Counted from the first letter of the stretch, positions 54,392 through 62,944 are shown. The stretch is 64,000 nucleotides of DNA from Eunapius fragilis (GCA_963681505.1 OY811971.1:5792256-5856255); one strand, 5' to 3'. Numbers and translations: made by a program. The notes: generated by a model from the letters alone, not told the origin.

Positions 54392-55279
54392 TTGTCATCT
54401 TTGCGAGCAGTTAGACACTGAACAGTGATTCATTCCGCACTTAATTACACGATGACGACACTTATGACGACACAATAATTGCATAAACAAGTCCGAACCA
54501 AAATGTTCGATCTATGCGCCAGACCCTCTTTCCACGTAGCGGTGATGTAATCCACCCCCGATTGAGGGTCTGGGTACGAGACTAGTACTTTGGGGGATCA
54601 AACGGGAGGAAGCGGAACGGCAACCCGCGCCAACAAGGCGGCAGCTTCCTATCACCCCGGACATCTTAATCAAATTGAAAGCGGTGTGGTCTACGATGGC
54701 GGGAGAAGAGGCTGATATGATGATGTTATGGGCGGCATGTTGCCTTGGTTTTTTCGCCTTTCTTAGGGCGGGCGAATTTACCCTTCCGTCCGATACGGAG
54801 TTTGATGAGGAGGTCCACCTCACTTGGAATGACGTATCAATTGACGATCCCGGGTCACCATCGTTTCTGCGGGTGCATATAAAACAATCGAAAACAGATC
54901 GTTCCGTGAAGGGACGTATCTCTATGTGGGTAGAACAGGAACTGAGCTGTGCCCTGTGGCAGCCATTCTGGATTACATGTGCCTCAGAGGACAGGGAAGA
55001 GGCCCCTTGTTTCGATTCAAGGATGGTAGGCCTCTCACTCGTCCCCGCCTGGTAGAAGCGCTGAGATCAGCACTCAACGAAGCGGGAATAAATCAAGCCG
55101 ACTATTGCAGTCACAGTTTCCGGATAGGGGCAGCGACGACGGCTGCGCAAAAAGTGGTCGAAGACTCATTAAAACGTTAGGCCGGTGGAAGAGCGTGGCG
55201 TACCAGCAGTACGTTCGGATTCCCACGGATCGGTTGGTCGGGCTATCTGCTGTATTGGCCACTTTGATTTGATGTTAAC

Positions 55280-55689
55280 TTTGTTCAGCAGACGTCAATG
55301 GGAGGTAGAAATTAATTGTCATACGTTCATGGAGGGAGTGTCCAGGGGGAGTGTTGACTGTTTGGAGGAGAAGTCGCCAGGGGGCGCCTCCTCTTGGGCC
55401 GGTACTGGAGGGGTCTGCGCCCCTTCCAGTATTCCTCCTCCCAAACCCAACCCTCCATATGTTGGGGGAAGGGTCGAGGAAGGGATTTAAAGTCCCCCAA
55501 CACATCTGCCTTACCAACCACGAATGAGGTTGCAGGAAAACGTCGCAATACCGAATAAGGTCAGTTGTTATGTGGAGACCGGGTAAGCTGTTAACGGGTG
55601 GATACGCATGAAAAACTAAATAAATAAATTAAACTGCGGTTATCTACACTTACAAGGCTTCAAGTGCGCCGTATAAGGAAGTGCACATT
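55280..55689 (+). other. 3' region of the DIRS-like fossil
   Basis: After the recombinase stop this stretch has a hairpin at about 55404-55433 (TACTGGAGGGG pairing with CCCCTTCCAGTA). A second inverted pair surrounds TATGTTGGGGGA (55456) and TCCCCCAACACAT (55493). Such structured ends suit a DIRS/Ngaro-type terminus, but I could not match them to the left end. Confidence 0.4.
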
Positions 55690-55849
55690 CTAAAGCAGTG
55701 CATTTCAAGGACTTCGATTCGATGCTACCAAATATCAAGGACCTTTAAGGCCTTGATAAAGGTATGCCGAAATTCCAAAGTTTTCAATGTTTTTCAAAGT
55801 TTGTACGAACCCTGCTGATTGTTGAGCGCCAGGGGACATAATGCACTAA

Positions 55850-55882
<33 letters not shown>

Positions 55883-56093
55883 TTCACCTTTGCACTGCAA
55901 TTTTCGTACCAGAGTCGGAAACAGGATTATCAGCTCAAACCTAGTACCTCATACGAAAATTGGGGGAAGGAGTTGTACGCCCACTTCTGCCCCCCGCCTC
56001 CACCCTGTATCCGGCCATGCGTTCGCGAGTTCGCGTTGGCGCGATCTCTCGTCTATTTCGGCGCACCCTCAACCCAACGCCCGGGGACATATA

Positions 56094-56124
<31 letters not shown>

Positions 56125-56350
56125 TCGCAACGCACTGACACTAACAACACCTTGCAATTGCTTTTCCTCGACGCCATATCGCACTTTCCTTCGCTCTGCA
56201 CGTCCACGCAGATGACTTTAATAATTAATTTATTAGGGCGCGGATGGAGTTCACGGGTGTTTCGGAGTGGATATTCACGGATATTTAGATGTCCAATTGC
56301 ACATTTACGTAAAAATGATTTTGCTAGCTCATTAACGCACATATTCAAGG
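55690..56350. other. hAT-like terminal fragment and C tracts
   Basis: 55690-55815 ends GTACGAACCCTG, the complement of a hAT-type CAGGGTTCGTAC end, and has CAAGGAC words like those at 38460. C runs lie at 55852-55882 (31 C) and 56094-56121 (28 C). No gene is recognised. Confidence 0.4.
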
Positions 56351-56456
56351 CCGGTGTAACAGGATAGCCTGTCCCCCCGGATACAGTGTCCCCCCCGGAC
56401 ATCCCATCCTAGTACACGCTGTCCCCCTTTAGGATACACTGTCCCCCCTCCCCCCC

Positions 56457-56496
56457 CACACACACACACAAACACACGCGCGCACGCACGCGCGCG

Positions 56497-56548
<52 letters not shown>

Positions 56549-56549
56549 C
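56457..56549. repeat. (CA)n/(CG)n alternating purine-pyrimidine tract
   Basis: 93 bp of CA and CG dinucleotides with two small interruptions, including an uninterrupted CG run of about 14 bp. This is a Z-DNA-prone composition. Confidence 0.85.
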
Positions 56550-56686
56550 TGAAGTCTGTTCATGCTCCGCCTTTGCACGCTGATAATACATGTATAAGTT
56601 GGTGTCTGACAATACCACCGAATGCATAACATATATGGTCTGTATATATGATATTTGCATGCTCTGTTGTATTTGTTGCTATATAT

Positions 56687-56977
56687 AACAAGTAATAAAA
56701 ACATTCTCTACACGAGAAGGTTGGTGGTATATAGGAATCAAAGGTGAGATGGTGGTGTAAAAAGCAAGGGAACAAGGCTTTTGATTGAAAAGGAAAAATG
56801 AAATAGACCTATATTAGCCGCATGTTGTCATATTTTAATGTGCGTGCTAATATAGGTCTATTTCATTTTTCCTTTTCAATCAAAAGCCTTGTTCCCTTGC
56901 TTTTTACACCACCATCTCACCTTTGATTCCTATATACCACCAACCTTCTCGTGTAGAGAATGTTTTTATTACTTGTT
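56687..56977. repeat. ~290-bp long palindrome, copy 2
   Basis: The arms 56687-56817 and about 56846-56977 are almost perfect reverse complements. It has the family framework of copy 1 with its own variable segments (for example AATCAAAGGTGAG and CTTTTGATTGAAAAGG), each repeated in complement in the other arm. It lies 463 bp beyond the donor of the Lys/Arg-rich relic at 57441-57545. Confidence 0.85.
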
Positions 56978-57440
56978 TCCTAAATTTTTCTGGTGCATTT
57001 GGTATTGTACTTAGTTCTTGAAACGCATAGAATAAGGTAGCATAAACGTCAACTTGCGCGATCATGACAGGTTTATATTAGAATATGCAATTCTGTTGAG
57101 GTGTGTACCAAATATTACACTAGTCCCCAGACTATCTCCATTGAGGAGCAAAGGATTGATAAAGGTTAAAAACGAAGCCATATAATACAAAGAATAAATG
57201 CACTCTAAGTAAACTGATCTCACGCTATAATCAGATAAACCATGCACCACAATACATGACCAAATTGACGTAAGCAACTTTGGCGTTATACACACATTTC
57301 AAACAGCGCATATTACTCTAAAACGGAGAGACGCAGTATCTCTACCGCTGTAACTAAACTATTCCTTCCATTTTAGCGATATACCATATGCATGCTTATA
57401 ATTTATCGATCCAACATTTATCGATGCCGTATAAACGTAC

Positions 57441-57545
57441 CTTTGGGTGGTCGTTTTGTTGTTCCTTTCGGTACCGCGCTTGACATACGCACGTTTGACA
57501 GATCTGGCAGCATCTGGATCTTTCCACTTTTATATGCTCGAGTGG
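57441..57545 (-). pseudogene. Lys/Arg-rich gene relic, end of exon 1
   Basis: The minus-strand frame KWKDPDAARSVKRAYVKR and a tail ending NKTTTQR run to a GTACGT donor at 57440. This aligns with the end of exon 1 at 59542-60143 (RYWNDPAVRLAKC..., TTTTTQR, GTATGT). The start codon and the repeats are missing, so only the exon end and the upstream block (57745-58258) remain. It is divergently oriented to the copy at 59542. Confidence 0.6.
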
Positions 57546-57744
57546 AATCAGAATTGTCCTCATGAGATTATATGGTAAAACCATCGAATTTGATAACGCT
57601 GGTTATATTATACTGGTGCGTCATGAACATTGTGATAGCTGATGTAATGTGCTATTTGTAGATCAACACCAAATAAGGTACTACTCGCTTCAGCCAATTG
57701 CCTGATCGGTTAGGCGTCTAACAGATACCTGAAGATAACATGCG

Positions 57745-58258
57745 GACACATCCTGAAGCGATTGGTACACATGGCGTGCTTTACAAACGTTCCTGTCGTG
57801 AGTTATACTCTCCGGAAGAAGAAGAAGAAGAAGAAGAAGAAGAAGAAGAAGAAGAAGAAGAAGAAGAAGAAGAAGAAGAAGAAGAAGAAGAAGAAGAAGA
57901 AGAAGAAGAAGAAGAAGAAGAAGAAGAAGAAGAAGAAGAAGAAGAAGAAGAAGAAGAAGAAGAAGAAGAAGAAGAAGAAGAAGAAGAAGAAGAAGAAGAA
58001 GAAGAAGACGACGACGAAGGAGAAATTTTAGGTGGGACTGGGTACGGACGATGGGGACGAGTATTTTTGTTCTCTAAAAGTACACCGTCTTATGACATAT
58101 GTATAACGCAGAACTGTTCTCCTTTTTGATATTGCTCGATTGCCACTAAAAGCGAAGTGACCCGACTCTTGGCTGTCCCGCTAGACGCGAGTGACGTTTT
58201 TTTAATGACATTCATGATACTGCAGGATTCCTATATGGAACCTACTCGCGTAGGTTCC
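57745..58258 (-). repeat. upstream region of Lys/Arg-rich gene family, copy 2, with (GAA)64
   Basis: Minus-strand copy of the block described at 2061. Its hairpin is at 58237-58258 (GGAACCTAC, loop TCGC, GTAGGTTCC), flanked by TCCTATAT on the plus strand. The trinucleotide patch is expanded to 64 uninterrupted GAA at 57815-58006, followed by GAC repeats. Confidence 0.65.
57815..58006. repeat. (GAA)64 microsatellite
   Basis: 192 bp of perfect GAA. The matching place in sibling blocks holds only a short patch: about 16 bp of TTC/TTG-rich DNA near 2286, (GTC)n of about 36 bp near 59261, and about 26 bp near 62617. Reading frames through it (poly-Glu, poly-Lys) are not genes. Confidence 0.95.
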
Positions 58259-58595
58259 GATTATAATGGACTGAAGTGTATACCACCAAAAATGGCTAAA
58301 CAAAAGGAAAGTAATTTGGAGACTCGATCGGCCAAAATAGTTGAGGCCCAAGCGCCGTCCTTTGGTCGAGACGCCCCCAGCACGTTATAGTCACATACAG
58401 GATGCTTGTGCGCACTTAGTTCTCAAACACCAGTGAGGGGACTGCTAGTCCTAAGGCGGACTAGCATTCCTAGAACTAATTGTCCGCCGGGGGATAACGT
58501 ATCCTAGGACGCGATGTCCGGGGGACTCCGCGTCCTAGGATACGTTGTCCGGGCGGACAATTTTTACGGGGGGACAGGCTATCCTACTACACCGG

Positions 58596-59023
58596 TTTCT
58601 GCTTTGACCCTTTCACATGACGTCAAATATCACGTACGAATATCGAAAGCCACAGGTCTTCAAACATAATGAAAAACTTACTCCGTCCCATGTGGTATAC
58701 TTCATCCACACAGGAAAATCCCTGACTGTGTGTGTAAATCAATGAGTGAAGCGACTACCGCGAGATGCTGTCCCACCGTGACCGAATGGTGTAAGCTGTA
58801 CTCCTGGCGATTGTTATAATCGACACAAAACAGACCGGATTCTTACAGCATTCAATCTATAAAGTCCGTGCTTGTTGCATCTTTTAACAAACATCCAGAT
58901 TTCTACGCAGCTTGTTCAATTGCTATGTACGTGACGTGGGCATAGTCTTTTTGTCCAACTTCTCAATGAACAGTAGTGGAGCCGCTACTGTACAATGCTT
59001 AAAGTACTACTATGAATTAATCT
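58596..59023. other. no feature seen
   Basis: Unique-looking DNA between two divergently oriented module copies; no coding signal is recognised. Confidence 0.4.
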
Positions 59024-59372
59024 GAACCTGCGGCAGCAGGTTCAATATAGGATTGATTGAGGGTTGATGAATGTCATTAATAAAACTTCACTAGCGTCTG
59101 GAGGGACAACGAAGAAACGGATCGCTTATATCTCTTTATCGCGATAGAATGAGAGCACAACGATCTACAGTTCTACGTTTGTTCCGTGTCATAAAACGGT
59201 GTGGTTATAGAGAAACAAACAATTTCCTGTTTCTCGTGCCCAGTCCTAAAATAATTTTCCATCGTCGTCGTCGTCGTCGTCGTCGTCGTCTTCTTAGGAA
59301 GGTATAACTCGAGCTAGGAACGGTTTAGAAGGACGGGAATAGTACCAATCGCTTCGAAATTTACCGGCACGT
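59024..59372 (+). repeat. upstream region of Lys/Arg-rich gene family, copy 3
   Basis: Hairpin 59024-59043 (GAACCTGC, loop GGCA, GCAGGTTC) followed by ATATAGGATTGA. It then has the shared GTCATTAA, GGTGTGGTTAT, CCCAGTCC, a trinucleotide patch of (GTC)n/(CTT) at 59261-59296, and ACCAATCGCTTCG. It ends 170 bp before the start codon of the gene at 59542. Confidence 0.65.
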
Positions 59373-59453
59373 TATCCATACATGTTATATAGACACATAT
59401 CAAGTTCTATTTAATAATGTATGTAATAGATATTTAGTAATAATTTTAGGCAG

Positions 59454-59461
59454 TATAAATA
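59454..59461 (+). promoter_or_regulatory. TATA box of Lys/Arg-rich gene copy B
   Basis: TATAAATA lies 81 bp before the ATG at 59542, which would place the transcript start near 59485. The leader GCTAGTGAAGTTGTTTTTCT is shared in part with the copy at 2703. Confidence 0.55.
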
Positions 59462-59541
59462 CTCTAACCTGCACAAAAAATATTTGGTGTTCCTATCGCA
59501 GTTTAGTTGTTACTTTGGCTAGTGAAGTTGTTTTTCTAAAA

Positions 59542-60696
59542 ATGCCTTCGCGTAATCAAAAGAAGAGATCTAAGCAACGAGCGGAATACCTCCAAAAGCA
59601 AGACGAGAACAAAGCTAAAGCCCGAGCGCTCTACAAGGCCGATCCCGAAAAGAAGAAGGCCTCTGTACGCGACAGCTACAACGCAGATATTGAATCTAAG
59701 CGATCTGCTAAAAGGCGGCGATATAAAGAGGACCTTGAGGAGAACCGTGCTGCTAAAAGGCGGCTATATGAAGAGGACCTCGAGGCGAACCGGACCGCGC
59801 TGCTAACAGGCGGCGATATGAAGAGGACCTCGAGGGGAACCGCGCTGCTAACAGCATAAAAAAGGCGGCGATATGAAGAGGACCTCGAGGAGAACCGTGC
59901 TGCTAAAAGGCGGCGATGTGAAGAGGACCTCGAGGAGAACCATGCTGCTAAAAGGCGGCGATATGAAGAGGACCTCGAGGGGAACCGCGCTGCTAACAGG
60001 CAGAAATACGAGGACAATTCAGCTGCCATTAAAGCATCTAAAAGGAGTCGGTATTGGAATGACCCCGCTGTCCGATTGGCTAAATGTGCTTCCGAGAGGA
60101 CGCGGTACCGCAGGGGTCACAGCACTACCACTACCACCCAAAGGTATGTTATGGCATGTTGTATTAACATTAAAAAGCTGTGCATGCAACATTTGTAGAG
60201 CATAGTCTGGCGGTGTTGGTCGGGCTTGTCACCCTTCTACCTGACCAAACGCGGTAGTAGGGCCCGCCCGACGATGTACAGCACGGATCTGCACAAAACC
60301 ATTCACTTCAAATGTAAAGCATGCATGGTGACTCAACTGTGTGTACAGTAATAGTGTCTATTGTTTTACTAATCTGATGTATAAAAAGGCTTCCTTATTT
60401 GCAATTGAAGGCTTCCTTATCTGTCTAGCCATGTACATGTGTTGCAACTGTATGAATATAATTGCATTTGCAAGGGCTGAGAACTATAGGTGAAATGACA
60501 ATAACTGCAACCATATCCTGCTCCCATATAGCTACTCCTTGTATGAACCCAAATCTCATGCACTAATGGAGTATAATGGTGGTCTTGAAAAAGCTATTCT
60601 TAGGGATAGTGAGCTTCTAAGTGAAGTAAATGATGCCTTTTGTAAGTCTCATCCATTGCTAGCTCAAAAGGTTGTTACTAGATCTGCCACCATAAG
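59542..60696 (+). pseudogene. Lys/Arg-rich short-repeat protein, two exons, copy B
   Basis: Exon 1 (59542-60143) starts MPSRNQKKRSKQRAEYL, then ALYKADPEKKKASVRDSY. Repeats of 15 residues follow (KRRRYEEDLEENRAA, about six units), then SAAIKASKRSRYWNDPAVR and a Thr run to a CAAAG/GTATGT donor. Exon 2 (60532-60696) follows a good acceptor in the correct phase and reads SLYEPKSHALMEYNGGLEKA to SHPLLAQKVVTRSATIR, with another donor. Two insertions in exon 1, of 5 bp near 59795 and 10 bp near 59858, together restore the frame but leave a stop between them. This copy is therefore interrupted unless the assembly is wrong. The charged repeats suggest a basic coiled or nucleic-acid-binding region; function is unknown. 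Further exons are not seen before 61000. Confidence 0.6.
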
Positions 60697-61015
60697 GTAC
60701 TTCTACTCTCACATTTATGTAAAATCAGACATTCTGCCCACACTCATAACGCTGCAGACCTTGTCCACACTCACCTGAAAACATATCCTTATCAATCTAC
60801 GTGGTGCCATGTTATCCCAGATCTACATGCAGTCATGTAGTTCACTTCCTGGGTTCCCACACTATCCAGCTTTACTTCATGTAGGCTACACCTCCATGTT
60901 TAGATTGGAGCATTGTCAAATTTGACCAATAAAATTTTAGCACATGCCGTTAATATGATGGAATTGGACCAATAGAATTATAGCACAGTCTGCACACGTG
61001 TTAAGGCTTTGCAGG
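60697..61015. other. no gene seen
   Basis: Intron or intergenic DNA after exon 2 of the Lys/Arg-rich copy. A near-duplicate phrase (GGACCAATAGAATTATAGCACA / GACCAATAAAATTTTAGCACA) occurs at about 60920 and 60966. Confidence 0.35.
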
Positions 61016-61023
61016 TATAAAAG
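61016..61023 (+). promoter_or_regulatory. TATA box candidate
   Basis: TATAAAAG, about 30 bp before a plausible transcript start near 61045 for the small gene below. Confidence 0.45.
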
Positions 61024-61044
61024 TCAGTCATGCACCCGCTGAAT

Positions 61045-61508
61045 TATAGTGCACTTTGAAAAAAGAGGTAAGAATTTAATAATATACTCTATGTGGATTC
61101 ACGTGTAAACTTGCTTGAAAAAAGAATTAGGTAAAAAAATTTAAAATCATACTCTCTGTCTCTGTCACGTACATGTAGATGGCAGCTGAAGACCTAACTG
61201 GTTTTTTTTATCAAGAGGGGTCGGAGGAGGAAGAGGATGACATACATCCTCCGACTCCTCCCCTTCACCCCGCCACTCCTACCACCACCAGCAGCAGCGC
61301 TACCCCCGCCGGCACCACCAGCGCTGCCCCCCCCCCCGGCACCACCAGCGCTACCCCCGCCGGCACCACCAGCGCTGCCCCCACTACCACCGCCGCCTGT
61401 GCTCCCTCCCTGGCCTGCATGGCCACTGCCACCCTGGCAGAACGCAGCATGGCGGGGAGGCCGAGGAGGAGGACGTCCCCGCAGGAGACGAGGGCGCGGG
61501 ATAATTAA
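61045..61508 (+). CDS. possible small two-exon gene, Pro/Ala/Thr-rich 109-aa protein
   Basis: A non-coding first exon (about 61045-61067) ends AAAGAG/GTAAGA. A 111-bp intron ends TACATGTAG, and the second exon opens directly with ATG at 61179. The protein starts MAAEDLTGFFYQEGSEEEED, then Pro/Ala/Thr-rich repeats of about 10-12 residues (PAGTTSA) encoded by a 30-36-bp tandem repeat at about 61290-61385, then a basic end RSMAGRPRRRTSPQE. The TATA box and splice sites support transcription. The low-complexity middle weakens the case. Unknown function; no homologue recognised. Confidence 0.35.
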
Positions 61509-61776
61509 TACTACAAATTCATATAATTATAATTATTATTATTAAAGTTATTAATTGAAAATGATACTACATATACAATATTTACAGTTTTAAGCTACGC
61601 AATTTTACTAAACAAAAAACAATACACTGGAACGGAGAAGGTGCCATTGAACGGGACAGCAGAGCTCTGGCATTCGCTCTAACTAGGACCAGGTTTAACC
61701 TGCCATAGAGAGCCGAAGTGACCTGGGACTTGCAACAATTTGATCTAATTGCCTACGGTGAAAAAAAACCTATGAA
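61509..61776. other. no feature seen
   Basis: A+T-rich DNA up to the long palindrome at 61777; nothing recognised. Confidence 0.4.
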
Positions 61777-62072
61777 ACAAGTAAATAAAAACATTCTCTA
61801 ACGAGAGAGTTGTTGGTATATAGGATTGACCAATGGTGGTGTAAAAAGCACGGAAACAAGAGTGACAGAAATTTTACTCGAAAATTGAAATTGGCCTATA
61901 TTTAGCACGCTCACAAAATAACAGCGCATGCCTGAGTAATGTGCTAAATATAGGCCAATTTCAATTTTCGAGTAAAATTTCTGTCACTCTTGTTTCCGTG
62001 CTTTTTACACCACCATTGGTCAATCCTATATACCAACAACTCTCTCGTTAGAGAATGTTTTTATTTACTTGT
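61777..62072. repeat. ~290-bp long palindrome, copy 3
   Basis: Near-perfect inverted arms around a loop near 61913-61942. Ends ACAAGTAAAT / ATTTACTTGT. Its own variable segments, including CTAACGAGAGAG, GATTGACC and GTGACAGAAATTTTACTCG, are each matched in the other arm. Confidence 0.85.
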
Positions 62073-62081
62073 GTAATTATT

Positions 62082-62367
62082 ACAAGTAAATAAAAACATT
62101 CTCTACGAGAAAGTTGGTGGGATATAGGATTTGATTATGACATTGGTGGTGTAAAAAGCAAGGAAACAAGGTCTTATCAGAAGGGAAAATGTCATAGTCC
62201 TATATTTAGCACATTTCTAGGGCATGTGTTGTTTGTGTGCTAAATATAGGACTATGACATTTTCCCTTCTGATAAGACCTTGTTTCCTTGCTTTTTACAC
62301 CACCAATGTCATAATCAAATCCTATATCCCACCAACTTTCTCGTAGAGAATGTTTTTATTTACTTGT
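62082..62367. repeat. ~290-bp long palindrome, copy 4
   Basis: Starts 9 bp after copy 3. Near-perfect arms around a loop near 62212-62240, with variable segments CTACGAGAAAG, GATTTGATTATGACATT and GTCTTATCAGAAGGG mirrored exactly. Ends ACAAGTAAAT / ATTTACTTGT. Confidence 0.85.
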
Positions 62368-62409
62368 TTTCTTTATTTTTTTTCATACCCATTTAATTAT
62401 ACAAGACAT

Positions 62410-62477
62410 TAGTCTCGTACCCAGATACTGTTACAGCGATAATCGCTTACGTCATAGACGGTCTGGGTACGAGACTA
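62410..62477. mobile_element. 68-bp Mutator-type mini-element with perfect 9-bp target duplication
   Basis: TAGTCTCGTACCCAGA and TCTGGGTACGAGACTA ends enclose about 35 bp. ACAAGACAT flanks both sides (62401-62409 and 62478-62486). Same TIRs as the 1.3-kb element at 53264. Confidence 0.85.
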
Positions 62478-62554
62478 ACAAGACATAGGAGGCTGATAGT
62501 CGATTGTTTATCAAAGTATTATATTATATAAAAGCGAGTCCTCCAGCCGATTCT

Positions 62555-62929
62555 GAAGCTATTGGTGAAATTTTCATCGCTTAGAAATGTTCCTGTCCTG
62601 AGTTATGCGTTGCCAAGAAGGAGAAGAAGAATAAGAAGACGACCCGCCCCTTGTTCCGAGACTGGGTACGAGGACGGGCAGTACACTCTTGTTCTCAACA
62701 TAGATTGAAGACCTTACGGAACGTAAGGTCTTCAATCTATGTTCTCAACAACCACGCGGTTCAGCGACATGAAACAAAAACGAAATTACTCATTTTTGAC
62801 TTCTAGATCGATTGCTAAAACAAGCTACACGATCCGATCGTCGGGAGTGTTGTTACAGACGGGTCGCGTTTTTTTAATGACTTCATAGTCGGGGTCAAAT
62901 CCTATATGGAAGTTTCTAACGAAACTTCC
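62555..62929 (-). repeat. upstream region of Lys/Arg-rich gene family, copy 4
   Basis: Minus-strand copy of the block at 2061. Hairpin 62908-62929 (GGAAGTTTC, loop TAAC, GAAACTTCC) with TCCTATAT before it on the plus strand. Then GTCATTAAAAAAACGCG, CCGCGTGGTTGT, CGTACCCAGTC, a GAA-rich patch near 62617-62642, and CACCAATAGCTTCAG. No gene exon is recognisable to its left. Long palindrome copies 4 and 3 lie there instead. Confidence 0.6.
62701..62739. mobile_element. 39-bp perfect palindrome between 11-bp direct repeats
   Basis: TAGATTGAAGACCTTAC, GGAAC, and the complement of the first part form a 17-bp stem with a 5-nt loop. TGTTCTCAACA occurs on both sides (62690-62700 and 62740-62750), like a target duplication. 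It is inserted in module copy 4. Confidence 0.7.
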
Positions 62930-62944
62930 GATACCATAGTACGT

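Larger units (their letters stand above)
53264..54584. mobile_element. 1.3-kb Mutator-type non-autonomous element carrying gene-like fragments
   Basis: The ends TAGTCTCGTACCCAGACCC and its complement form TIRs; inner inverted similarity also includes a segment with CCGCTACGTGGAAAGAG. The flanks GTACTTCGG (53255-53263) and GTACTTTGG (54585-54593) are a 9-bp target duplication with one mismatch, as Mutator elements make. A second, tiny element with the same ends and a perfect 9-bp duplication is at 62410-62477. No transposase is present. The interior holds an AGATCT-rich repeat patch (53520-53700) and two stretches that look like captured exons. It splits the recombinase of the DIRS-like fossil. 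Confidence 0.75.
41200..55600 (+). mobile_element. tyrosine-recombinase retroelement fossil (DIRS/Ngaro-like), interrupted by three insertions
   Basis: Plus-strand parts appear in order across a wide span. A gag-like region lies at 41.4-43.4 kb, with a GT-AG intron near 41.69-42.66 kb and conserved PDLLSWVQCFGIFVAVMAS and RVRQLLAYQTFIIQ. It resumes after 48454. Reverse transcriptase is about 51.5-52.4 kb (GKWRLIIDLS, LPFGLRSAP, YLDN motif), with an RNase H-like stretch to about 52.9 kb. Tyrosine recombinase is in two parts: N-terminal about 52.95-53.25 kb and catalytic about 54.6-55.27 kb (LRAGEF, HSFRIG, then the Trp and Tyr region). It is interrupted by Gypsy C (43387-48454), a hAT relic (within about 48870-51330) and a Mutator-type element (53264-54584). 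It is broken beyond these insertions as well. The ends were not defined. Confidence 0.7.
56351..58595. mobile_element. 2.2-kb TIR element or pair of related ends (CCGGTGTA...TCCCCC)
   Basis: 56351-56380 (CCGGTGTAACAGGATAGCCT and on) and 58566-58595 are inverted repeats of about 30 bp with two or three mismatches. Both ends carry extra copies of GTCCCCC/GGGGGAC and TAGGATAC words. The interval contains a long palindrome (56687-56977) and a Lys/Arg-rich gene relic with its upstream block. It may be one transposon that captured these, or a nested arrangement. No target duplication is clear. Confidence 0.45.

Noticed and set aside
56332-56704. Cys/Val and Ala/Arg alternating open frames
   Set aside because: Translations of the CA/CG dinucleotide tract.
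57690-57730. tRNA-like phrase near GATCGGTTAGGCGTC
   Set aside because: No full cloverleaf or B-box partner could be folded; no tRNA gene was recognised anywhere in the window.
57740-58129. Open frames of poly-Glu or poly-Lys
   Set aside because: Direct translation of the (GAA)64 microsatellite.
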